A stretch of DNA of 64,000 bases. Source: Acidovorax sp. Leaf191 (GTDB taxonomy: Bacteria; Pseudomonadota; Gammaproteobacteria; Burkholderiales; Burkholderiaceae_C). The position numbers and the translations under genes were made by a program. Below the pieces are notes generated by a model. That model was not told the origin of the DNA and made no database searches. It saw only the letters and a list, made by a program, of their open reading frames with translations. Positions 25,466-34,229 of the stretch are shown here, piece by piece (position 1 is the first letter of the stretch; each line of letters opens with the position of its first letter). The stretch is taken from NCBI RefSeq assembly GCF_001424425.1, contig NZ_LMPT01000006.1:33383-97382 (forward strand), in the 5' to 3' direction.

Positions 25466-28087
25466 ATGGCCAACGGCACATCCCACGTCAAGAATTTCAT
25501 TTTGTCAGCCGGCGGCGAGATGGCCGGGCTCATTGCCGACTTTGACTGGAGCACCACCGACCTGGGCCCCATAGAGCAGTGGCCGCCCTACCTGACCGGC
25601 GCGCTGGTCAACATGCTGCGCTGCCCCATGCCCATTGCCACGCTGTGGGGCGAGCCGGGCGTGCTGATCTACAACGACCCGTACGCCGGCTTTGCGGGCG
25701 GGCGCCACCCCGGCCTGCTGGGCATGAACATCCGCGAGGCCTGGCCCGAGGCCGCCGACCTGAACGACCGCGTGCTCAAGGTCTGCCTGGCCGGCGGCAC
25801 GCTGCATTACGACGACCAGGAACTGAGCCTGAACCGCGACGGCGTGTACCGCCCGCTGTGGGTGGACCTGAACTACTCCCCCCTGGTGGACGACCAGGGC
25901 ACGCCGGTGGGCGCCCAGGCGCTGGTGGTGGAGACCACCGACAAGGTGCTGGCCGACCGGCGCCTGCTGATGGAGCGCGAGCGCTTTGCCACGCTGTTCG
26001 AGCAGTCGCCCAGCTTCATGGTGCTGCTGCAGGGCCCCACCCACCGCATCGAGCTGGCCAACCCCAAGTACCTGGAGATGGTGGGCGATCGCAGCCTGCT
26101 GGGCCGCACGGTGGCCGACGCACTGCCCGAAGCGGCCGAACAGGGCTATGTGGCCATGCTCGACGGCGTGTACTCCAGCGGCAAGGCGGCCACGGCCTAC
26201 GGCGCCCGCTTCGACATCCGGCAGCATGCGGGCGAAGCGGTGAGCGAGCGGTACATGGACTTCGTGTACCAGCCGATCCGCGACACCTCGGGCACCGTGA
26301 CCGGCATCTTCGTGGAAGGCCTGGACGTGACCGAGCGCGTGGCGGCCGAGGCCAAGCGCGACGCGCTGATCGAGTTCACCAGCCAGTTGCGCGGCTTGGA
26401 CGACGTGGACGACATCAGCCTGGCCGCCGCCCGCATCCTGGGCCACACGCTCAAGGTCAGCCGCGCGGGCTACGGCCGCGTGGACCACGAATCCGACACC
26501 CTGCATGTGCAGTGCGACTGGACGGCCCCCGGAGTGCAGACGCTGCAGGGCAGCCTCTGCCTGCGGGACTTCGGCACCTTTGTCGACGAGCTCAAGCGGG
26601 ACGAGTTCGTGCGCGTGACCGATGCGCGGCTGGACACCCGCACCGCCATGGCCGCCGACGCCCTGGATGCGCTCAGCGGCCGCGCCTTCATGAACATTCC
26701 GGTGGTGGAGCACGGGCGCCTGGTGGCGGTGCTCTTCGTCAACCAGGACGACGTGCGCCAGTGGACCCATGAGGAGTGCGAGTTCATGCGCGAGATCGCG
26801 GCCCGCACCCGCACCGCCGCCGAGCGCGCGCGCTCCGAGGCCGAGCTGCGCACCAACGAAGCCCAGCTGCGCGAGATGAACGAGTCGCTGGAGCGCAAGG
26901 TGACCGAGCGCACGAACGAGCTGATGGAGGTGGAAGCCAAGTTCCGCCAGTCGCAGAAGATGGAGGCCATCGGCCAGCTCACCGGCGGCATCGCGCACGA
27001 CTTCAACAACCTGCTGGCGGGCATGAGCGCCAGCCTGCAGGTGCTGGAAAAGCGCCTGAACGCCCGGAACTTCGACAACACCGAGCGCTACATCGGCATG
27101 GCGCAGGGCGCGGTGCGCCGCGCGGCGGCGCTCACCCAGCGGCTGCTGGCGTTTTCACGCCGCCAGACGCTGGACCCGCGCCCCACCGACGTGAACCGCC
27201 TGGTGGGCGGCATCGAGGAAATGGTGCGCCGCACGGTGGGCCCGTCGGTCGAGGTGGAGGTGGTGGGCGCGGGCGGCCTGTGGCTCACGCAGGTGGACCC
27301 GTCGCAGCTGGAGAACGCGGTGCTCAACCTGTGCATCAACGCGCGCGACGCCATGGCACCCAACGGCGGCCGCCTGACCATCGAGACGGCCAACAAGTGG
27401 CTGGACGACCGCGCCGCGGCCGAGCGCGAGCTGCCGCCCGGCCAGTACATATCGCTGTGCGTGACCGACACCGGCGTGGGCATGACGCCCGAGGTGATCG
27501 CCCGCGCGTTCGACCCGTTCTTCACCACCAAGCCCATGGGCCAGGGCACGGGGCTGGGCTTGTCGATGGTGTACGGCTTCGTGCGGCAGTCGGGCGGGCA
27601 GGTGCGCATCTACTCGGTGCCCGGCGAAGGCACCACCATGTGCCTGTACCTGCCGCGCTACATGGGCGAGGCCGACCAGGAGAACCCGCACGTGCAGCCC
27701 ACCTTCGACCACCGCGCCGATGGCGAGGTGGTGCTGGTGATCGAGGACGAGGCCACCATCCGCGGCCTGATCGCCGAAGAGCTGGAAGACCTGGGCTACA
27801 ACGTGATCTCGGTCGGCGACGGCCCCGCGGGCCTGCACGTGCTGCAGTCCGAACGCCGCATCGACCTGCTGCTGACCGACGTGGGCCTGCCCGGCGGCCT
27901 CAACGGCCGCCAGGTGGCCGACGCCGGGCGCGTGACGCGCCCGGACCTGAAGGTGCTGTTCATCACCGGCTACGCCGAGAACGCGGCGGTGGGCAACGGG
28001 CTGCTGGCGTTCGGCATGGAGGTGATCACCAAGCCGTTCGACGTGGCGGCGCTGGCGGCAAAGGTGCAGGAGATGATCGAGCGGTAG
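25466..28087 (+). CDS. Hybrid sensor histidine kinase (PAS-PAS-GAF-HisKA-HATPase-REC)
   Basis: An 873-residue cytoplasmic hybrid kinase. The start at 25466 (MANGTSHVKNF, AGGA ribosome site) is preferred to the upstream frame. Order: PAS-like domain (about 1-160), second PAS (160-300) with VEGLDVTERV, GAF (300-470), coiled coil ARSEAELRTNEAQLREMNE, HisKA with IAHDFNN and phospho-acceptor His511, ATPase with N-box ENAVLNLCINARDAM and G1 DTGVGM, and a C-terminal receiver with acceptor Asp805 (LLLTDVGLPGG). No transmembrane segment, so it senses a cytoplasmic or diffusible signal. No cognate separate regulator is adjacent. Target unknown. Confidence 0.92.
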   Translation: MANGTSHVKNFILSAGGEMAGLIADFDWSTTDLGPIEQWPPYLTGALVNMLRCPMPIATLWGEPGVLIYNDPYAGFAGGRHPGLLGMNIREAWPEAADLNDRVLKVCLAGGTLHYDDQELSLNRDGVYRPLWVDLNYSPLVDDQGTPVGAQALVVETTDKVLADRRLLMERERFATLFEQSPSFMVLLQGPTHRIELANPKYLEMVGDRSLLGRTVADALPEAAEQGYVAMLDGVYSSGKAATAYGARFDIRQHAGEAVSERYMDFVYQPIRDTSGTVTGIFVEGLDVTERVAAEAKRDALIEFTSQLRGLDDVDDISLAAARILGHTLKVSRAGYGRVDHESDTLHVQCDWTAPGVQTLQGSLCLRDFGTFVDELKRDEFVRVTDARLDTRTAMAADALDALSGRAFMNIPVVEHGRLVAVLFVNQDDVRQWTHEECEFMREIAARTRTAAERARSEAELRTNEAQLREMNESLERKVTERTNELMEVEAKFRQSQKMEAIGQLTGGIAHDFNNLLAGMSASLQVLEKRLNARNFDNTERYIGMAQGAVRRAAALTQRLLAFSRRQTLDPRPTDVNRLVGGIEEMVRRTVGPSVEVEVVGAGGLWLTQVDPSQLENAVLNLCINARDAMAPNGGRLTIETANKWLDDRAAAERELPPGQYISLCVTDTGVGMTPEVIARAFDPFFTTKPMGQGTGLGLSMVYGFVRQSGGQVRIYSVPGEGTTMCLYLPRYMGEADQENPHVQPTFDHRADGEVVLVIEDEATIRGLIAEELEDLGYNVISVGDGPAGLHVLQSERRIDLLLTDVGLPGGLNGRQVADAGRVTRPDLKVLFITGYAENAAVGNGLLAFGMEVITKPFDVAALAAKVQEMIER

Positions 28088-28106
28088 CGGTATCGGTAGC
28101 GGTATC
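28083..28106. repeat. Tandem 12-base repeat over the kinase stop codon
   Basis: GGTAGCGGTATC occurs twice in tandem, and the kinase TAG stop at 28085-28087 lies within the first unit. A third, partial GGT follows. The repeat could slip. Confidence 0.7.
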
Positions 28107-28123
28107 GGTGGTGGCGGCGCGCA

Positions 28124-28155
28124 GGGTGCGATGGCGCTGCAGCGCCATCGCACCC
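28124..28155. terminator. Perfect 32-base palindrome between kinase and GNAT genes
   Basis: The left half GGGTGCGATGGCGCTG is followed without a loop by its exact reverse complement. It is a GC-rich cruciform or hairpin 36 bases after the kinase stop. No T tract follows, so it is either a Rho-assisted or incomplete terminator, an operator, or a structural element. Confidence 0.55.
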
Positions 28156-28189
28156 GCGCCGGGCCACCATCAGCGACGGGGCGTCTTGA

Positions 28190-28834
28190 ATGATGACTGG
28201 AACAATTCAAAAGATCCGGCGCTTCTTTGCACGGAAAGAGGGTGAATTCCAGATGGGATTCGTCGGCACCTTGCCCCTGTGCAAGGTCCGGCTGCTGCAG
28301 CCCGAAGACATTGCGCAGTGCGAGCAGATCTACCAGCTCAACGAACCGCTGCACTTCCCGGCCGGGTTCTATCCGATGTTCGCGCAATGGCTGCGTGACG
28401 GAAAAGTGCTGATCGTGGTGATCGAGCAGGACAACGCGGTGGTGGCCGTGGGTGGCATGACGGCCGACCCCGTTGAAGGCCAGCAGTTTGTCACCCTCTC
28501 GTTCGGCATGGTGCACCCCGCGCACCAGCAAAAAGGATTGGGCACCTTGCTGCTGCTGTCGCGCATGGCCCTGCTGCGGCAGAACGCCACGCCGGCGCAG
28601 GTGCACATCACGACCGTGGGGGGCTCGGAAACCTTCTATGGCCGGTTCGGGTTCGCGTACCAGGACGCCCGGCAAGCCACGCCCGACTACCTGCAAAAGA
28701 GCTATGCCGTGAAACTATCGACGGCGGACATCGACAAATGCGCGTTCGTCCTGGGGCACTACACCTGGATCCACCCCGACTTCTACACCACCAGGCTGCC
28801 GGGGTACCACAGCACCGGGTATTCATCGGCCTGA
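28190..28834 (+). CDS. GNAT-family N-acetyltransferase
   Basis: A 214-residue acetyltransferase. After a basic N-terminus (IQKIRRFFARKEG) the GNAT core follows from KVRLLQPEDIAQCEQIY to the acetyl-CoA loop HPAHQQKGLGTLLLL (about 107-121), with a conserved Tyr in ETFYGRFGF. Substrate unknown. An internal ATG at about 28193 is equally possible. The 3' end overlaps the truncated VOC gene by 12 bases and lies at a rearrangement point. Confidence 0.82.
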   Translation: MMTGTIQKIRRFFARKEGEFQMGFVGTLPLCKVRLLQPEDIAQCEQIYQLNEPLHFPAGFYPMFAQWLRDGKVLIVVIEQDNAVVAVGGMTADPVEGQQFVTLSFGMVHPAHQQKGLGTLLLLSRMALLRQNATPAQVHITTVGGSETFYGRFGFAYQDARQATPDYLQKSYAVKLSTADIDKCAFVLGHYTWIHPDFYTTRLPGYHSTGYSSA

Positions 28835-28999
28835 TCTCCATCCGTCAAAGTCAAAGGTGAGGCCGTCGTTCACGAACACCGGCGCAAAGGGCCCCACGCC
28901 GGTGTCTGACCACGGCACGCCCAGCAGCCCCGCCAGCAACCGCGCGGCGGCGATCTTGTCCCGCGCGGGGACCAGAAGGTGATCGAGCTCGATGGGCAT
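28823..28999 (-). pseudogene. Truncated VOC (glyoxalase-fold) gene
   Basis: A 58-codon reading frame beginning MPIELDHLLVPARDKIAAAR, which is the classic N-terminus of a VOC/bleomycin-resistance domain. Similar full proteins are about 120-130 residues. The VOC-like sequence ends abruptly after TFDFDGWR and the last three codons plus stop are the end of the GNAT gene read in antisense. The second beta-alpha-beta-beta-beta unit is missing, so the gene is very likely nonfunctional. A deletion or the arrival of the GNAT segment joined here. Confidence 0.72.
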
Positions 29000-29086
29000 G
29001 GGAGACCTCCGCAGGGGTGCGCAGCACACAGGCTGCTGTGGGCCGCATTGTCTGCCCGGTGAGCGGCGGTCGCCACCTGCGGCGCA

Positions 29087-30493
29087 TCAGCTCTTCTTCT
29101 TTTGCAGCTTTTTGAGGGTGGCCTCGAAGGCCTCCGCCACATCAGGCCGGGTTTCAGCGGACACGTCAAAGCGGCTGGCCAGCACGGCCGCATCGGCCTT
29201 GGCGCCCAACTGGCCAATGGCCTTGAAGACTTTTTTCATGAAAGCCGCGTCACCACCCAGGATGTGCTTTTCAAACCGCAGCAGGTCGATGATGGGGTCC
29301 ACCAATTGCGGTGAATTCACCTTGCCCACGACGTCGAGCAAGCGCTTGTAGTGGTGCAGGTGGGCCTCGGAGAAGTCCCCGCGCTGGTTGAAGAACGCCA
29401 GGAACAGGTCGGCAAACACTGGCAGGGGTGCCTCTACCAGGATGCGTGCGATGGTGGCATGCTCGTGCTTCAATTTGCCCGCGTAGAACGGCTCGTAGTC
29501 CGGGTAAAACGCCAGCTCGGCGTGAAAGCTCTGGGTCAGCGGGGTCACCAGGCGCTCGCCAAAGCTGCTCAGTACGGTCACCAACAGTTGGGACTCGTCC
29601 CAATAGTGCGGACGCAGGCCGTGGGTCACCATCGCATCGAACGCGCCAGGGGCCGGGTGTGCCAGCGCGCCGCGCACCATGTCCTCGTCGAAGTGCCCGT
29701 GCACGAGATTGGAGAATGCGTCACCCAACAAGGCCACATCGGTGACGGCGTAGAGCCGCGGCCAGTCCTTGGCCTCCATCAGCTGCGCGATGCGCGAGGC
29801 TTCGATGCTTGCCGCGTCGCGCACATACGGCTCCTCCGGCAACTCCAGCCCAAGGGCCGTTCGCTCGGCGCTCAGCTCATTGCTGACATGCATGCGCTGG
29901 TAGCGCCGGCCCGCCAGCGGCGCCAGCGTGGCCAGCGGGTTGTCATCGATCCACAGGGACTCCAAGGCCGTGCAACTTGCCAAGGGTGACAGGTCAGTGA
30001 TCCGGTTGCCGTCTGCATGCAGGCACCTGAGGGCGGGATAGCTGGCGACGAAGGACAGGTCGGTGATGCGGTTGCTCGACAGGTACAGGTTCTCCAGCCT
30101 GGGCAGGTCGAGCCCTGCCGGAAAGCGGGCGAGCTTGTTGTTCCACAAGAACAGCGTCTCAACGTTCAGGCCATTGAGCGCGTCAAAGTCGCTGAAGTCG
30201 CAATGCGCAATGGTCAGCGAGTTGAGATGAGGCAGCGCCTTGAGTGCCTGCAGATTGGTGAACTGCATGCGCTCCAGGCTCAACCGCCGAAGTCCCTGGA
30301 TGTGCGCCAGGCGCGACAAGTCCACCGGCTGCGCGGTGCGGTTGCTGCGCAGGTCCATGTCCAGGACGTCATCGCAGCCCGCGATCTGGTCCAGATCGGC
30401 GTCGCTGAATTTCTCGAGATGCAGTTTGTCGGCATGGTTCAGCACGCGGACAGGGCTGTAGAGACGGTCGGTCCATTTGGGCTTGGTGGTCAT
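29087..30493 (-). CDS. Leucine-rich-repeat protein with helical C-terminal half
   Basis: A 468-residue cytoplasmic protein (no signal peptide). About six LRRs cover residues 40-220, for example LARFPAGLDLPRLENLYLSSN and ITDLSFVASYPALRCLHADGN (each written below limit), ending with WIDDNPLATLAPLAG. The rest is helical, resembling a solenoid (LDVVGKVNSPQLVDPIIDLL), and ends with a lysine-rich tail LKKLQKKKS. Last gene of the six-gene cluster, 55 bases after the ankyrin gene. Repeat proteins of this type usually bind other proteins. No catalytic motif was seen; role in the cluster unknown. Confidence 0.75.
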   Translation of the reverse strand: MTTKPKWTDRLYSPVRVLNHADKLHLEKFSDADLDQIAGCDDVLDMDLRSNRTAQPVDLSRLAHIQGLRRLSLERMQFTNLQALKALPHLNSLTIAHCDFSDFDALNGLNVETLFLWNNKLARFPAGLDLPRLENLYLSSNRITDLSFVASYPALRCLHADGNRITDLSPLASCTALESLWIDDNPLATLAPLAGRRYQRMHVSNELSAERTALGLELPEEPYVRDAASIEASRIAQLMEAKDWPRLYAVTDVALLGDAFSNLVHGHFDEDMVRGALAHPAPGAFDAMVTHGLRPHYWDESQLLVTVLSSFGERLVTPLTQSFHAELAFYPDYEPFYAGKLKHEHATIARILVEAPLPVFADLFLAFFNQRGDFSEAHLHHYKRLLDVVGKVNSPQLVDPIIDLLRFEKHILGGDAAFMKKVFKAIGQLGAKADAAVLASRFDVSAETRPDVAEAFEATLKKLQKKKS

Positions 30494-30548
30494 GGGGTCG
30501 GGTGGTGACGGTGGGAAGGAGCCGGAGGGCGAACGGGCGCGCTGGTGC

Positions 30549-31979
30549 TCAAGCCGAGGTGTTGAGGTAGCGGGCGCACAGCTGCCCGATGGCGTCGCAC
30601 AGCACGTCGGTGGCGGGCGGCGCGCCGGGCGCCATGGGCAGATCGATGGCTTCGCGGAGCACCCAGTCGTCGCCCTCCACCTGCGAGAAGCGCACGCGCA
30701 TGATCGACCAATCGAACACGTGGACGCCCATTTCCACCGCGCCGCTGCGGCTGAGGTACGACTTGGTGCGAGACAGCCGCAGGCTGCGAGAGTAGTCGTC
30801 GTACTCCAGGTACAACGTGCCTGGCGGCACGCGCGGGTCCGCGCCCGATCCCAGCCGTGCGATCACGTCCTTGAGACAGGTGCGCAGCCACTCGGGGTAC
30901 TGGCTGGGCTGCCAGTCGGTGGGTCCGTCGATGAGTGCAGGGGCACGGTCCCAGGTGGCGCGCTGGGCGACACCATCTGGCGCGGCCTTGGGCTTGGCGG
31001 GCTTTCTGGCTGGCGCCGAGGTGGTCAACGCTGCCACGCGGGGCTCGTGGTCGGTGCCTCTGAACAAGCGCACATCGGCCGCCAAGAGCTTGCCCTGGCC
31101 TGCGAGCGCCTCGGCCAGCACGGCGGCCACATCGAGGTTGCCGGCGCTGACGGCCAGGCGCAGCGGCGTGCGGCCGCGCGCGTTGGCGGCGGCCGGGTCC
31201 AGGCCCCAATCGAGCAGTTGGCGCGTGCTGGCGACAGGGTCGCCCATCCGATGCCAGGTGGTCGAGAACCCCGCGCGGCTGCGGGCCAGGCCGTCCACGT
31301 CGCCTGCGGCGTACATCAGCGCATTGGACCCATCGGGGTTGGTGGCCTGCACATCGGCGCCTCGGTCCTTCAACCACCGCAGCAGCGGCACGCTGCCGAT
31401 GTACGCCGCCATCAGGAACGGCCGGTACATCGCACGGTGCTCCAGCGCCTCCATGTCGGCGCCTGCCTGCAGCAGCATGTCGACCGCTTGGAAAACCGCA
31501 TCGGCGTGGCCTGGAGACGCATCCTCGCGGAACGCCATGTCGAAAACCTCACCCCGCATCTCGCGCAGGCCCAAGGCAATACACAGCGCGGGGTCCTTGG
31601 TCTGGCGCGGGTCGCCGCCTGCGGCCAACACGAGGCCCAGTCTCTCCAGGGCACGCTCCTGGAAATAGGTGGCGAACTGCCGGCAGCAAACAGCCAGCGG
31701 CGTGGAATTGCGGTTCTTGCGCTTGTTGGGATCCGCCCCACGCTCCAGCATCAAGCGCAGCAGGGCGAGCTGGGCGTCCACGCGCCGGGCGGCACAGGCG
31801 GTGTCCGGGCCATCGGAGTACACCCAGTGGGCCTCGCAGACCCATTGCACGGCGGCATAGTGGGACACGCTGATGCGGTCCGGGTGCACGCCCGCACGGA
31901 CCAGGCGATCGAGTTCGGCAACGATGGCATCGAAGCCGATGTCATAGTCCAGGGTGACAGAGGAGGAGGAAGTGGCCAT
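30549..31979 (-). CDS. Ankyrin-repeat protein
   Basis: A 476-residue protein without signal peptide. Ankyrin-like units are visible between about 75 and 290: LLRLMLERGADPNKRKNRNS, VDMLLQAGADMEALEHRAM, PLLRWLKDRGADVQATNPDG, TRQLLDWGLDPAAANARGR and TPLRLAVSAGNLDVAAVLAE. After a Lys/Pro/Ala linker (ARKPAKPKAAPD) is a C-terminal domain of about 150 residues I do not recognise, containing a run of aromatic and acidic strands (LYLEYDDYSRSLRLSRTKSY). It is 51 bases after the membrane ATPase and 55 before the LRR gene, so likely in one transcript. A partner-binding role is inferred. Confidence 0.75.
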   Translation of the reverse strand: MATSSSSVTLDYDIGFDAIVAELDRLVRAGVHPDRISVSHYAAVQWVCEAHWVYSDGPDTACAARRVDAQLALLRLMLERGADPNKRKNRNSTPLAVCCRQFATYFQERALERLGLVLAAGGDPRQTKDPALCIALGLREMRGEVFDMAFREDASPGHADAVFQAVDMLLQAGADMEALEHRAMYRPFLMAAYIGSVPLLRWLKDRGADVQATNPDGSNALMYAAGDVDGLARSRAGFSTTWHRMGDPVASTRQLLDWGLDPAAANARGRTPLRLAVSAGNLDVAAVLAEALAGQGKLLAADVRLFRGTDHEPRVAALTTSAPARKPAKPKAAPDGVAQRATWDRAPALIDGPTDWQPSQYPEWLRTCLKDVIARLGSGADPRVPPGTLYLEYDDYSRSLRLSRTKSYLSRSGAVEMGVHVFDWSIMRVRFSQVEGDDWVLREAIDLPMAPGAPPATDVLCDAIGQLCARYLNTSA

Positions 31980-32030
31980 GGAGGGCTATGAAGGGCTATG
32001 AATAGGTCAGAGTGAAAGATGCGGGCGGCC

Positions 32031-34229
32031 TCAGGCCTTGGACATCACCGCCAGCTCCTGGTGCAGCAGCAACTCCAGCTCGGCGGATTCGAACTGGTCT
32101 TGCAGCAGCGGGATGGCGAAGCGGTACTCGGCGTCGTGCTTGCGCAGCACATAGGCCAGCTGCAGGCGGGCCAGCGACTGGCGCAGGGCCTGGGCGTCGG
32201 CCAGGACGCCGTGGCCTTGCAGCAGCTGGGCCAGGGTGACCAGGCTGCTGTGCCCGGCCTGGGCGGTGTGGTAGACCACCACGCGGTCCAGGCGGCAGGC
32301 GGCCTCGTCGTGGCTCAGGCGCCCCCAGCCGGCCAGGGCGTCCTGCACCGGCTGCGAGGCCAGGGCCTGCGCGAGGTGGTGCGCCTCGATGGCGCGCTCG
32401 CTGGGTTGCAGCGCCTCCAGGCATTCCTGGCACAGGATGGCGACCAGGTTGGCACGCTGGCCGCTGGCGTCCACCAGCTTTTCCACGAGCGTGTCGCTCG
32501 CAAAACCCAGGCGCAGGCGGCGCAAGGGCTCGGTGGCGAGGTCGCGGCAGGCGGCGCGCTCCAGGCCGCCGATGGCCAGCACCTCGCCGAAGTTGCGCAG
32601 CGGGCTTTGGTAGTCGAGCACGGCGGTGGCGTACAGGTCCCAGAAGCCCGCGAGCATGAACCAGCAGCGCCCTTCTTCGCTCAGCGCCCGCAGGGTGGAC
32701 AGCTGCGGGTAGCCGTTGTGCGACTCGTCGCGAAAGAACAGGTCAGCCTCGTCGATCAGCAGGTAAAGACGCTTGCCCTGGTACTGCGCCTGCAGGTGGT
32801 CCACGATGGCCTCGAGCGGGGTGTCGGCCGGCAGGCCGAACTGCAGCGCCATGCGCGGCGCCAGGCGGTGGTCGCGCAGCGACACGTAGTGGCACACGGT
32901 GTGCGGGTGGCCCTGCAGGCGGCGCTGCACGGCCTTGAGCAGGCTGCTCTTGCCCAGCTGGCGGCCGCCCACCACGAGGTAGTTGGCGGGCTCGCGGTTG
33001 ATCACGCGGGCCAGCAGCTGGGCCCGGCCGAAGAACGAGCCTTCGCGCGTGATGCCGCCCCGCGTCTGGTATGGCGAGATGCGCGTGATGCGCAGCTGGG
33101 CCGCCAGCAGGCGCAGCAGCACCTGCAGGGCCTCGCCGCCCACCAGCCATTCGGTCTGGCTGGCGCTGTCCACCATCACGTGCAGGTTGGCGTGGTCGGC
33201 CGCGTGCGCCTGCAGCAGGGGCATGGGGAAGTCAGCGCTGTGCGCGCTGAGCACCAGCAGCACGTCGCTGCCCGTCTGCGCGGCGCGCAACTGGCGCAGC
33301 ACGGTGGCCTCGTCCACGCCGGGCGTGGGCACGAACACCAGGCAGCGGTCCAGCGACACCGGCAGGTCCGGCGGAAACTGCCACTCGAACACCGGCCCCG
33401 GCAGCGCCCAGTCGCTGCTGGGCTGGCTGCGGGCGGACACGCGCTCGGCCAGCGCACGGACCAGGCCCTCCGCGCGTGCGTTCGCCGCGTCGGGCGAGCC
33501 CGGCTGCGCGCACTGCACCGCACGGCGCCAGTCCACCATGCGGATGTCGGCCGCGAGCAGCGTGGACTCGCGCCGGCCCGTCCAGCCCAGCAGGCGGTCG
33601 AGCCGGGGCAGCCGCGCCAGCGGCGTGCGGCGCAATCGCGCGGGCTGCAGCTGCGCGGGGCCGAGCAGTGGGTGCCGCGCCACCCAGACCACGGCGCCGA
33701 CCAGGAAGATGCCGACGCACCAGTAGATGAGCTGGCGCAGCGCCGCGAACGGGTCGCGCTCGGATGCCGGCACGGGCGTGAAGTCGTCCCCCTGCCCTTC
33801 CAGGCAGTTGATGGGCAGGTAGCCGCTCGGGATGGGCGGGCGCCCGGGGCGGCAGCTCCAGGTGGTGGTGCCGGGCTTGAGTTGCACGACCACCTGGGTG
33901 CCTGCGAGCTTGCCCAGCTCGGGGTTGGCGGCGATGTCGGCCTGCAGCACGTAGGGCTGGGGCGAGGTAACGCGCAGCTGCGGGTTGCCGATGGGGGGCG
34001 CGTATTTCTGGATGTCCTGCGGCCACGCATCCAGCTCGTTGTGGGCCTGCACCATGGCCACGCGCCACTGCACCAGTTCGCCCCAGACGATGCCTGCGTT
34101 CTCGGCGCCCAGCACCGAGCCGCGCGTGACCGGGTTGAGCTTGGGCGTGAGCAGCGCGCTGCCCACGAAGAGGGTGATGGCCGCGACGACCACCGCGCGC
34201 ACCAGCGCCTTGGACAGCAGCGGGCTCAT
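32031..34229 (-). CDS. Membrane AAA/STAND ATPase with pilin-like extracytoplasmic domain
   Basis: A 732-residue protein. The start at 34227-34229 overlaps the upstream stop (ATGA). TM1 covers about residues 8-27, TM2 about 166-185. The intervening segment resembles a minor type IV pilin: helix continuing from TM1, then Trp124-Ser-Cys126 and, 15 residues later, YLPINC ending at Cys142, matching the pilin disulfide loop. A cytoplasmic Rossmann-like stretch (295-380) precedes SPYQTRGGIT...FFGR. The P-loop is GGRQLGKSS (421-429) and Walker B is LYLLIDEAD (488-496). The C-terminus has winged-helix-like helices. Role inferred as signal-transducing NTPase; the pilin identity needs structure prediction. 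Confidence 0.7.
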   Translation of the reverse strand: MSPLLSKALVRAVVVAAITLFVGSALLTPKLNPVTRGSVLGAENAGIVWGELVQWRVAMVQAHNELDAWPQDIQKYAPPIGNPQLRVTSPQPYVLQADIAANPELGKLAGTQVVVQLKPGTTTWSCRPGRPPIPSGYLPINCLEGQGDDFTPVPASERDPFAALRQLIYWCVGIFLVGAVVWVARHPLLGPAQLQPARLRRTPLARLPRLDRLLGWTGRRESTLLAADIRMVDWRRAVQCAQPGSPDAANARAEGLVRALAERVSARSQPSSDWALPGPVFEWQFPPDLPVSLDRCLVFVPTPGVDEATVLRQLRAAQTGSDVLLVLSAHSADFPMPLLQAHAADHANLHVMVDSASQTEWLVGGEALQVLLRLLAAQLRITRISPYQTRGGITREGSFFGRAQLLARVINREPANYLVVGGRQLGKSSLLKAVQRRLQGHPHTVCHYVSLRDHRLAPRMALQFGLPADTPLEAIVDHLQAQYQGKRLYLLIDEADLFFRDESHNGYPQLSTLRALSEEGRCWFMLAGFWDLYATAVLDYQSPLRNFGEVLAIGGLERAACRDLATEPLRRLRLGFASDTLVEKLVDASGQRANLVAILCQECLEALQPSERAIEAHHLAQALASQPVQDALAGWGRLSHDEAACRLDRVVVYHTAQAGHSSLVTLAQLLQGHGVLADAQALRQSLARLQLAYVLRKHDAEYRFAIPLLQDQFESAELELLLHQELAVMSKA

